Below, in pieces: positions 17,814-25,071 of a stretch of 64,000 nt of DNA. The stretch covers positions 2,450,214 to 2,514,213 of the forward strand of contig NZ_LGYA01000001.1 in the NCBI RefSeq assembly GCF_001273755.1, in the 5' to 3' direction. How positions within the stretch are numbered: position 1 is the stretch's first letter; the number at the start of each line of letters is the position of its first letter. The position numbers and the translations under genes are program-made. The notes under the pieces are model-generated. The model saw only the letters and a list, made by a program, of their open reading frames with translations. It did no database searches and was not told the origin of the DNA. This DNA comes from Peribacillus butanolivorans (GTDB lineage: Bacteria > Bacillota > Bacilli > Bacillales > DSM-1321).

Positions 17814-17830
17814 AGATAACTTAGTTATCT
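17814..17830. promoter_or_regulatory. 17-bp perfect palindrome, candidate operator
   Basis: AGATAACTTAGTTATCT has eight-base arms around one central base, 63 bases upstream of the dioxygenase start. The spacing suits an operator for a dimeric regulator. It is not a terminator, because the stem is weak and T-runs are absent. The cognate regulator is not identified. Confidence 0.5.
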
Positions 17831-17914
17831 CGATGAATTCCCAAAATTCCTAATAATAGAACTTTGTTTATCGCTCCCAATAATCGGGGTAGCATCAGGT
17901 ATCTGCACTAATAT

Positions 17915-19621
17915 CTAAGAAACATATTTTTTAGCTTCAATAATTACATCGGCAATTCTACGCTTCACTTCCACAATATCTTCCGGGCTACTCATGATAA
18001 GACGGCCAGCAATCCGCGAAAATACTTCATCGTCACTGAGATGATTTAGAATATTCAAGGCTCTGATGGCGACCATTTGGGATGTTTCATGGATAAATAC
18101 TTTCGTATAAGCAATTTTTTGGCTGCTTTTATCTTTCCCTGTTACTTGTACTGCTTTTTCCGTTCGTAAAATGGAGCTTTCCGCCGAATAAATTCCGATG
18201 ACTAGGTCTGCGATAAATGCAGCTGTTTCCTGTTCTTGATTTAAATTTGTTAGGCCGTTCTTCTGAACAGCCTCTATTGTAGAATGAAAAAGGTTTTTCA
18301 TCAGCTGGAGTGTCTGCTTTTCACGTAGTAACGATCCTTCGTCGACATTACCTTTCTTACTAGGCAATTCATAAGCTTTCAGCAATGTTGTAGCAATGAG
18401 GATTCTATTAATTTCATTCGTACCTTCAAAAATCCGATTAACCCTGGAATCACGATATAGTTTCTCTATCTCATATTCCTCCATATATCCATAGCCACCG
18501 TGGATTTGCAATGCTTCATCGACGATAAAGTCAAGAACTTCTGTGGACATAACTTTGTTGATTGAACACGCTAAAGCATAACGGGCTATCGTTTCACCAA
18601 AGTCAGTGGAGCCCGTCTGTTTCATATTTTCAAACCCTTCTTGCATCGCGCCAGCAGTTCTATACACGGAACTTTCATTAGCGTACGTTTTTATAGCCAT
18701 ATCTGCTAGTTTATTTTTGATTAAGTTGAAGCTGCAAATAGGCAGGCCAAATTGCTTTCTTTCATTGGCATAGCTAACTGCTAGCTCAATAGATCTCTTT
18801 GCAGTTCCCAGTGAAGTGGCTGAAATCTTATGGCGGCCGATATTCAATACGTTAAACGCAATAATATGCCCTCTCCCTACTTCACCAATAACATTTTCAG
18901 AAGGTACTCTTACATTATCCAAAATGAGAGAACACGTGGAAGACCCCCGCAACCCCATTTTCTTTTCTTCCGGACTAATGGAGACTCCTTCGTAACCTTT
19001 TTCAATAATGAAAGCAGTAAACTTTTCACCGTTCACTTTTGCATACACAATAAATAGGCCAGCGATAGAAGAGTTGGAAATCCATTGTTTTTCTCCATTT
19101 AAGATGTAATATGTCCCACATTTTGATAATACCGCTGCCGTCTTTGCACTCATTGCATCCGTGCCGGATGAAGGTTCGGTTAGTGCATAAGCTGCAATAG
19201 TCTCACCTGATAACATTTTTGGGAGGTACATCGCCTTTTGTTTCTCAGTCCCAAAATAGGCAATTGGCAACGCTCCAATCCCGGTCTGCCCTCCAAATGT
19301 AATGGAAAACGAACGGCCAAGCGCCATTTTTTCAGATATGATGGACGCACTGACTTTTCCAAGCTCTAGACCGCCATCTTGCTCTGGAATATCTGCGCTG
19401 ATTAGACCGAGTTCACCTGCCTCTTTGATGAGACGCACAGTTTCATCAAACTCCTGGTTTTCTATGTTTCCTAACGCAGGGTAAACTCTGTTCTTCACAA
19501 ATTTTTCAGTCATGTCTTTCAGCATAATATGTTCATCATTAAAGTCTTCGGGTGTGAAAATTTCGTCAGGAAGGATGTCAGTATTTAAAAAATGTTTGAG
19601 TTCCTTTTTATCCGTAAGCAT
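17915..19621 (-). CDS. Acyl-CoA dehydrogenase
   Basis: This 568-residue FAD acyl-CoA dehydrogenase catalyses the first oxidation of beta-oxidation. It has a standard 400-residue core plus a C-terminal helical extension of about 150 residues, as in the Bacillus FadE/AcdA-like long form. Motifs: FGGQTGIGALPI, YALTEPSSGTDAMS (FAD/substrate), KQWISNSS, MGLRGSSTCSLILDNVRVP and a C-terminal HGGYGYMEEYEIEKLYRDSR. The catalytic Glu region is RIFEGTNEINR. GAGGTG precedes the ATG. It begins five bases from the thioesterase stop, so it is in one transcript with the thioesterase and ligase. The substrate is likely an arylalkanoyl-CoA, judging by context. Confidence 0.9.
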   Translation of the reverse strand: MLTDKKELKHFLNTDILPDEIFTPEDFNDEHIMLKDMTEKFVKNRVYPALGNIENQEFDETVRLIKEAGELGLISADIPEQDGGLELGKVSASIISEKMALGRSFSITFGGQTGIGALPIAYFGTEKQKAMYLPKMLSGETIAAYALTEPSSGTDAMSAKTAAVLSKCGTYYILNGEKQWISNSSIAGLFIVYAKVNGEKFTAFIIEKGYEGVSISPEEKKMGLRGSSTCSLILDNVRVPSENVIGEVGRGHIIAFNVLNIGRHKISATSLGTAKRSIELAVSYANERKQFGLPICSFNLIKNKLADMAIKTYANESSVYRTAGAMQEGFENMKQTGSTDFGETIARYALACSINKVMSTEVLDFIVDEALQIHGGYGYMEEYEIEKLYRDSRVNRIFEGTNEINRILIATTLLKAYELPSKKGNVDEGSLLREKQTLQLMKNLFHSTIEAVQKNGLTNLNQEQETAAFIADLVIGIYSAESSILRTEKAVQVTGKDKSSQKIAYTKVFIHETSQMVAIRALNILNHLSDDEVFSRIAGRLIMSSPEDIVEVKRRIADVIIEAKKYVS

Positions 19622-19625
19622 GTAT

Positions 19626-20048
19626 TCACCTCTTCATAGACTGGTGGGTCTTCGGCATCATTTTTTCCCGGATATCATCAGGAATCGGTAGCGCCTTCGG
19701 TTTACCCTCAAATGATGTCCAGGCGCGTAATTCATACCCTTCAGCTACTATTTGTTCGCCTCTAATAAAAGCATGTCGTAATTTGAATACTTTGTTTTGT
19801 AATTCTTCAACTGCACTTTGTACAACAACGCTATCCTCAAAGAAAAGAGGACCTTTGAAAACGCAATTAGCCTCTAATAAAGGGACACCAATTTGCTGTT
19901 CTGCATAAAGTTTAGAGGATGGATACCCTATGGCTGACAAATATTCATGAGTGGCTTCATCCATCCATTTATAAAAGTTAGGGTAAAACACTATTCCTGC
20001 TGCGTCCGTGTCACCCCATCTTACCTGGAACGAGTATTCTGCTATCAT
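19626..20048 (-). CDS. Acyl-CoA thioesterase, 4-hydroxybenzoyl-CoA thioesterase family
   Basis: About 140 residues from ATG at 20048, which has AAAGGAG upstream. The longer frame from 20108 would overlap the ligase by 38 bases and lacks a ribosome site. It is a hotdog-fold thioesterase: EYSFQVRWGDTDAAGIVFYP contains the catalytic Asp motif of the YbgC/4HBT family, then MDEATHEYLSAIGYP and GVPLLEANCVF. The family hydrolyses short-chain acyl-CoA or aroyl-CoA. Placed between a CoA ligase and an acyl-CoA dehydrogenase in a cluster that ends in gentisate, it could release hydroxybenzoate from hydroxybenzoyl-CoA. Confidence 0.87.
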   Translation of the reverse strand: MIAEYSFQVRWGDTDAAGIVFYPNFYKWMDEATHEYLSAIGYPSSKLYAEQQIGVPLLEANCVFKGPLFFEDSVVVQSAVEELQNKVFKLRHAFIRGEQIVAEGYELRAWTSFEGKPKALPIPDDIREKMMPKTHQSMKR

Positions 20049-20070
20049 GTTAGATATGCTCCTTTCAATT

Positions 20071-21618
20071 TCAGACTGGACGGCTGACCTTCGCATCCAT
20101 CTGATCAAGAAGTCTCGATTTTTGGATTTTCCCGCTAGCAGTCATTGGAAAATTCTCAATGAACATGACTTTCCCTGGGACTTTATAATTTGCTATTTGT
20201 TTCTTTACATAGGATTTAATTTCTTCTTCTGTAATTTCTGTTCCTTTTTTTAGTTGAATGAAGGCGCACACCACTTCACCAAGCACTTCATCTGGAATGC
20301 CCACGACTGAAGCAACCTTGATGTTTGGATGTTTGGTCAGCACACTTTCAATTTCCTGAGGATATATGTTATAGCCCCCACGGATTATCATTTCTTTTTT
20401 TCTGCCTACAAAATGCAGATATCCTTCTTCATCCTGCACACCTAGATCACCTGTATAGAACCATCCATCTTGATCAAGAACATTGTCCGTCTGTTCTGGC
20501 ATTTTATAGTAACCTTTCATCAAACCAAAGCTTTTGAGGGCTATCTCCCCTGTTTCCCCTAATGGGATTTCAAGTCTGTTTTCATCAACAATTTTCAACT
20601 CAACCCCCGGAATCGGTTTTCCGAGTGTCTTCGTTATTTTCTGTTCATCATCATCATAAGGTGTCATTGTAACCGTAACTGTTTCCGTTATCCCAAATGA
20701 TTGACAAAGTTTTATGCCCATGCGATCTCGTATTTCCTTGACTTTACTTGGTGGAATTGGAGCAGATCCCACCATTCCTGTACGCAATGTCGACAAGTCG
20801 TAACTATCAAAATCCTCCAGTCCTATTTCTTTAATGAACATTGTTGGAACACCCATCTTTATCGTGACTTTTTCTTGTTCAATCAGTTTAAGAGTTTCAC
20901 GGGGATGATATTTCTCCTGTAACACCATTCGTGCCCCGGCGGATACGCCGCAAAACAAGTTGCATGCCATGCCAAAGATATGAAACAGCGGCGCTGATAC
21001 AACAAAAACGTCCTCTTCAGTACATCTAAGTTCCCCTGCTAATGTATTCGCGGATTGTACCACACCTCTGTGCGTGATCATAACGCCTTTTGGCACACCG
21101 GTTGTCCCGGACGTATACAAAATACAAAATAGATCGTTATTTACATCAATTTCAGCTTCCATGACATCACCATCGATTTTGTTCTCGTATGAATGGAGAC
21201 CATCCCGTGTGAACCGTACAGAGATCAATGACGGTACAATCGACTGCGCTTCTTTTAACCCAAAGTTTTGATCAAATTCTTCAGTCACTATCAACGCTTT
21301 CGGCTCGGAATTCTTTAAGATGTATTCGACTTCATGTGTTCGATATTTGTGGTTAAAGGGGACGATCACCGCCCCAATTTTGGCTGCAGCAAAAAATATA
21401 ACCACTGTTTCATACCAGTTGGGCAATGACACAGCAATCCGGTCCATTTTTTTTATGCCCAGATTGTAGAATGTCACGGCAAACCGATCCACATCCTTTA
21501 TCATTTCATGGTAGGAGAACCGTCTCTTCAAATCATATATCGCTTCTTTATCCTCTTTACCTGAAACAGCACGCTCCAATAAACCATAAACTGTCAAAAG
21601 ATTCTGATCCTTTTTCAT
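20071..21618 (-). CDS. AMP-forming acyl-CoA ligase
   Basis: This 515-residue ANL-superfamily ligase activates a carboxylic acid with ATP and CoA. The P-loop is LYTSGTTGVPKGVMITH (about residues 166-182). Others are QSFGITETVTVT, the hinge/ATP motif FYTGDLGVQDEEGYL, HFVGRKKEMIIRGG and the catalytic Lys near the C-terminus in MTASGKIQKSRL. The ribosome site GGGAGCGAG is adequate. It is the upstream gene of ligase-thioesterase-acyl-CoA dehydrogenase. The substrate class (medium-chain, phenylpropanoid or benzoate) cannot be read from sequence. The neighbours favour an aryl-substituted short-chain acid. Confidence 0.9.
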   Translation of the reverse strand: MKKDQNLLTVYGLLERAVSGKEDKEAIYDLKRRFSYHEMIKDVDRFAVTFYNLGIKKMDRIAVSLPNWYETVVIFFAAAKIGAVIVPFNHKYRTHEVEYILKNSEPKALIVTEEFDQNFGLKEAQSIVPSLISVRFTRDGLHSYENKIDGDVMEAEIDVNNDLFCILYTSGTTGVPKGVMITHRGVVQSANTLAGELRCTEEDVFVVSAPLFHIFGMACNLFCGVSAGARMVLQEKYHPRETLKLIEQEKVTIKMGVPTMFIKEIGLEDFDSYDLSTLRTGMVGSAPIPPSKVKEIRDRMGIKLCQSFGITETVTVTMTPYDDDEQKITKTLGKPIPGVELKIVDENRLEIPLGETGEIALKSFGLMKGYYKMPEQTDNVLDQDGWFYTGDLGVQDEEGYLHFVGRKKEMIIRGGYNIYPQEIESVLTKHPNIKVASVVGIPDEVLGEVVCAFIQLKKGTEITEEEIKSYVKKQIANYKVPGKVMFIENFPMTASGKIQKSRLLDQMDAKVSRPV

Positions 21619-21737
21619 ATACTCACTCGCTCCCGTATGATTCTAAAAATCCTTCCATTTTTTCTTGCCTCTAAATTTGATTTTTAGCCAGAAACTTGTT
21701 TTCCCTTTTCACTGAACCATTTAGCCTACATTAACTT

Positions 21738-21818
21738 CTATTTTTCAGCATGACCGCCTCGATATGGAATCCTAATCAGGTTGACCATGAATCCCTGCGT
21801 ATCATTTTTCACTTCCAT
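21738..21818 (-). pseudogene. Relic of a second hydroxyacyl-CoA dehydrogenase gene
   Basis: A 26-codon scrap reads MEVKNDTQGFMVNLIRIP. It matches EVKKDTPGFIVNRIMIP of the intact dehydrogenase at 24.1-24.9 kb, with nucleotide similarity across about 60 bases. It then runs to a TAG. The remainder of 21619-21909 shows no gene. Confidence 0.65.
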
Positions 21819-21909
21819 CAGTTATTTCGTCTGCTGTGCACAAAACCCTTTCAATCCCTGGAATAGGGCTGCCTTAAACTTTGAACATACATTTCTATAA
21901 ATCACATCT

Positions 21910-23085
21910 TTATAATGCTTCCCAAATTGCCGCAATTCCCTGGCCTCCGCCAATGCAAATAGCCGATGCCCCATATTTTTTATTGCGTCTTCTTAATTCA
22001 TAAATGAGTGCGGTTACGATTCTTGTTCCGGTTGCCGCAAGCGGATGCCCCAATGCGACTGCCCCACCGTTTACATTTCCTATTTCAAGGTTAAACCCTA
22101 ATTCTTTTTGACAAGCAAGGTACTGAGCTGAGAATGCTTCATTGATTTCGATCAGATCTAAGTCTGCGATTGTTAAGTTTGCTTTTTTCAATGCACTTTG
22201 AATGGCCGGAACAGGTCCAATCCCCATGTACTTTGGCTCTACTCCGACTACGTCCCAGGAAACAAGACGAGCAATCGGCTTCAGTCCTTTTACTTCCGCA
22301 TAGTCACTTGAGGCTACAATGACTGCGGCCGCGCCGTCAACCATGCCACTCGCATTACCTGGTGTTACTACGCCGTTTTCAACAAATCTCGCCTTCAGTT
22401 TCCCAAGCTGCACCATGCTAGTATGCCGAATATGTTCATCGTCTTCAATGACTTTATCGCCTTTTCTGCCTTTCACGGTCACAGGTACAATTTCTTCCTT
22501 TAAATAGCCTTTTTCTCTTGCAGCAAGGGCACGTTCATGGCTTGTGAAAGCGTGCTGATCTATTTCTTCCCTGGACAGATTATATTTGGCAGCCAAATTT
22601 TCAGCGGTTTCACCCATTGTACATTCTCCATAGGTATCGTATAGGCCGTCCCATACCCAGTCTTCTACAACAGGCGCCCCTAGTTGACTTCCCCATCTCA
22701 TACCGCGAATTACATGCGGTACCTGACTCATGCTTTCAGTTCCTCCTGCTAACACGACATTCGCTTCTCCTGTTAATATGTAACGTGCTGCTGTTAAAAT
22801 AGATTCAACACCCGTTCCGCATAGTCTATTAATGGTCAATGCAGGGACGTGAATTGGGGTACCAGCTTTTAACCCAACATGTCTTGCTAGCAAATGGGCA
22901 TCTTTGCTTGATTGCTGCACATTTCCGAATACGACTTGATCGATATCTTCACCTGAAATTTTGGCTCGTCGTATGGCTTCTTTTGCGGCAAAGACGCCTA
23001 AGTCCGTTGCTGTGATATCACGGAACGATCCTGAAATTTCAGCAAATGGCGTCCTTGCTCCTTCTAACAATAAGATTTCCTTCAC
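21910..23085 (-). CDS. Acetyl-CoA C-acyltransferase (thiolase)
   Basis: About 391 residues. The favoured start is GTG at 23085, with AGGTG six bases upstream. It gives the usual thiolase beginning KEILLLEGARTPFAEI; GTG at 23094 is the longer alternative. The active-site Cys is in NRLCGTGVESILTAA (about residue 89), the His in GGAVALGHPLAATG (about 347) and the second Cys in AICIGGGQG. It catalyses the last beta-oxidation step, releasing acetyl-CoA from a 3-ketoacyl-CoA. It lies downstream of the enoyl-CoA hydratase and hydroxyacyl-CoA dehydrogenase genes on the same strand. The 170-base gap may carry its own promoter. Confidence 0.92.
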   Translation of the reverse strand: MKEILLLEGARTPFAEISGSFRDITATDLGVFAAKEAIRRAKISGEDIDQVVFGNVQQSSKDAHLLARHVGLKAGTPIHVPALTINRLCGTGVESILTAARYILTGEANVVLAGGTESMSQVPHVIRGMRWGSQLGAPVVEDWVWDGLYDTYGECTMGETAENLAAKYNLSREEIDQHAFTSHERALAAREKGYLKEEIVPVTVKGRKGDKVIEDDEHIRHTSMVQLGKLKARFVENGVVTPGNASGMVDGAAAVIVASSDYAEVKGLKPIARLVSWDVVGVEPKYMGIGPVPAIQSALKKANLTIADLDLIEINEAFSAQYLACQKELGFNLEIGNVNGGAVALGHPLAATGTRIVTALIYELRRRNKKYGASAICIGGGQGIAAIWEAL

Positions 23086-23259
23086 TTCATTCACCTCATT
23101 TTATATTAAATCTGTTATTCAATACTCGTTGTTGGGCGTATCATTCAGCCTTATGTTCTTAGCTACCACCATTAAATGTCCTGGAATCTACAGTTGAATA
23201 CCTCTTTAATTGCCTTCATATCTACCTTTTGGTTTTAATTATCTAGTGTTGCTCACTGT

Positions 23260-24036
23260 TTATCTTCCTGAATAAATTGGTTCTCTTTTTTCAAAGAAGG
23301 CCTTCAGTCCTTCTTTCCGATCTTCCGTTGAAAATGCATTACCAAAGCAAACGCTTTCGATAATCAAACCCGATTCGAGGTCAGTATTGCCTCCAGCATT
23401 GACTGCAGTCTTCACCATTTGAAGAGCAACAGGTGGTTTTTTCGCCAATTTTCCGGCCCATTCCTTCGCTGTCTCCAGCACCTCTCCAGCAGCGACCAAT
23501 TTATTGACAATATGTAAATCCAGTGCCCGTTGCGCATTGATCATATCTCCGAAGTAAAGCAGTTCTTTGGCCACACCCTGTCCGACGATCTTCTGTAGCC
23601 GCTGGGTACCACCTCCCCCTGGAATGATACCGAGGCCCACTTCCGGGAAGGCAAACTTCGCCCGTTCCGAACTTATTCGCAGGTCACAGGCAAGCGCGAG
23701 CTCGAGACCCCCACCCAGCGCCATTCCATTCAACGCGGCAATGACCGGCTTCGTCACATTCTCAATTTTCGTAAATACCGTTCTGGATGTCTTGTTCATC
23801 ATATTGATTCCGACAAGATCAAGACTTGCCATTTCATTGATGTCGGCCCCTGCGACGAACGCTTTCTCCCCGCTGCCAGTAAGGACAATCGCTCGAACAT
23901 CTTCATTGGCTTCAAGCTCGTCAATTATGATTGAAAGTTCTTGGAATACCTGTGTGTTCAATGGATTGACGGGCGGCCGGTTAATGGTTACAACTGCGAC
24001 TTTATCCTCGATTTCACATAATAAAAATTTATACAT
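23260..24036 (-). CDS. Enoyl-CoA hydratase
   Basis: This 258-residue crotonase-fold enzyme adds water across a trans-2-enoyl-CoA. The oxyanion hole is formed by AFVAGADINEMAS and LNGMALGGGLELALACD. The two catalytic glutamates fit GGGLELA and FAFPEVGLGIIPGGGG. It ends FFEKREPIYSGR, typical of short-chain bacterial hydratases. It is 20 bases after the dehydrogenase stop, so the two are co-transcribed. Together with the thiolase, acyl-CoA dehydrogenase and ligase it completes one beta-oxidation turn. Confidence 0.93.
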   Translation of the reverse strand: MYKFLLCEIEDKVAVVTINRPPVNPLNTQVFQELSIIIDELEANEDVRAIVLTGSGEKAFVAGADINEMASLDLVGINMMNKTSRTVFTKIENVTKPVIAALNGMALGGGLELALACDLRISSERAKFAFPEVGLGIIPGGGGTQRLQKIVGQGVAKELLYFGDMINAQRALDLHIVNKLVAAGEVLETAKEWAGKLAKKPPVALQMVKTAVNAGGNTDLESGLIIESVCFGNAFSTEDRKEGLKAFFEKREPIYSGR

Positions 24037-24056
24037 TCATTCCAACCCCATTCTTA

Positions 24057-24917
24057 TTATTTATAGTCGTAAAACCCAGCCCCTGTTTTCTTACCGTGTC
24101 TTCCCGCCCTGACTAGCTGTTTCAGAAGAAGAGGGGGAGCAAAATGATCATCGTTGAATTCCTCTTTGAAATACTCCATCACGTGGTACCCAATATCCAC
24201 GCCCGCAAAGTCCTGCAGTGTGAATGGACCCATAGGATAGTTCAGGCCTAGCGTAACAGCCTTATCGATATCTTCAGCAGACGCCACACCTTCTTCCAGC
24301 AGCTTGATCGCCTCGATAAACTGTGGAATCATGATCCGGTTGACAATGAATCCCGGCGTATCTTTTTTCACCTCTACCGGTTCTTTGGTCAGCTGTTTAG
24401 AGAGTTCTTTCAATTTTTCTACAGTTTCATCGCTTGTCTGATATCCACGAACCACCTCTACAAGTTTCATTAATTGTGCCGGGTTAAAGAAATGCATACC
24501 AGCCACCCGTTCCGGATGCTGTGTCGCCGCTGCAATTTCAGTAATCGACATCGAAGATGTGTTAGTTGCCAGAATCACACCTTCACGAACGATTTGGTCG
24601 AGTTTAGAGAACACTTGTTTTTTCAAATGGAGATCTTCCAAAACAGCTTCAATCACGACATCCGCGTCTTTCATATCTTCAAGGCCCGTCGTGGTTTGAA
24701 TGCGTCCGAGCGTTTCTTGTTTTTGATTTTCGGTCATTTTTCCCCTTGCAACACTTTTTTCCATAAAGTTTCCAATACGTTTTATTGCATTTTCCAAATA
24801 GCTGTCTTCAATGTCACACAAGATTACTGTAAACCCATTCATTGCCGCTAGATTCGCTATGCCTGAGCCCATTGAACCTGCACCAACTACCCCGATTGTT
24901 TGAATTTGAACTTCCAT
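24057..24917 (-). CDS. 3-hydroxyacyl-CoA (3-hydroxybutyryl-CoA) dehydrogenase
   Basis: This 286-residue NAD-dependent dehydrogenase oxidises an L-3-hydroxyacyl-CoA. The N-terminal Rossmann motif is GVVGAGSMGSGIANLAA. NTSSMSITEIA and GMHFFNPAQLMKLVEVV hold the catalytic His, and DTPGFIVNRIMIPQFIEA links to the dimerisation domain. The end AGRHGKKTGAGFYDYK is canonical. GGAGATGGAG precedes the ATG. It is the first gene of the hydratase/thiolase run, with an inverted repeat and a TATAAT box upstream. Confidence 0.93.
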   Translation of the reverse strand: MEVQIQTIGVVGAGSMGSGIANLAAMNGFTVILCDIEDSYLENAIKRIGNFMEKSVARGKMTENQKQETLGRIQTTTGLEDMKDADVVIEAVLEDLHLKKQVFSKLDQIVREGVILATNTSSMSITEIAAATQHPERVAGMHFFNPAQLMKLVEVVRGYQTSDETVEKLKELSKQLTKEPVEVKKDTPGFIVNRIMIPQFIEAIKLLEEGVASAEDIDKAVTLGLNYPMGPFTLQDFAGVDIGYHVMEYFKEEFNDDHFAPPLLLKQLVRAGRHGKKTGAGFYDYK

Positions 24918-24965
24918 CTCTCCATCTCCCGACTGTATAAAAAATTATCAATATTCTGTAAATTA

Positions 24966-25042
24966 ATTATAACCTTGGAAATCTTGGGTTTGTACCTACA
25001 AAACGAGGGGAAAATCTATAATTTTTTCGTCTATTTTGTAGG
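24966..25042 (-). promoter_or_regulatory. Promoter region with inverted repeat before the beta-oxidation genes
   Basis: CCTACAAAA (24995-25003) and TTTTGTAGG (25034-25042) form nine-base arms 30 bases apart. Downstream on the minus strand is TATAAT at 24966-24971 without a good -35, about 45 bases before the dehydrogenase ATG. This layout fits activation by a regulator bound at the repeat. The adjacent PucR-type gene is the obvious candidate. Confidence 0.5.
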
Positions 25043-25045
25043 ATA

Positions 25046-25071
25046 AAAAAACAGCCTATAAAGGCTGTTTT
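25046..25071 (-). terminator. Rho-independent terminator of the PucR-type gene
   Basis: On the minus strand ACAGCC, a six-base loop and GGCTGT are followed by TTTTTTT. The stem overlaps the stop codon region at 25070. Confidence 0.85.
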
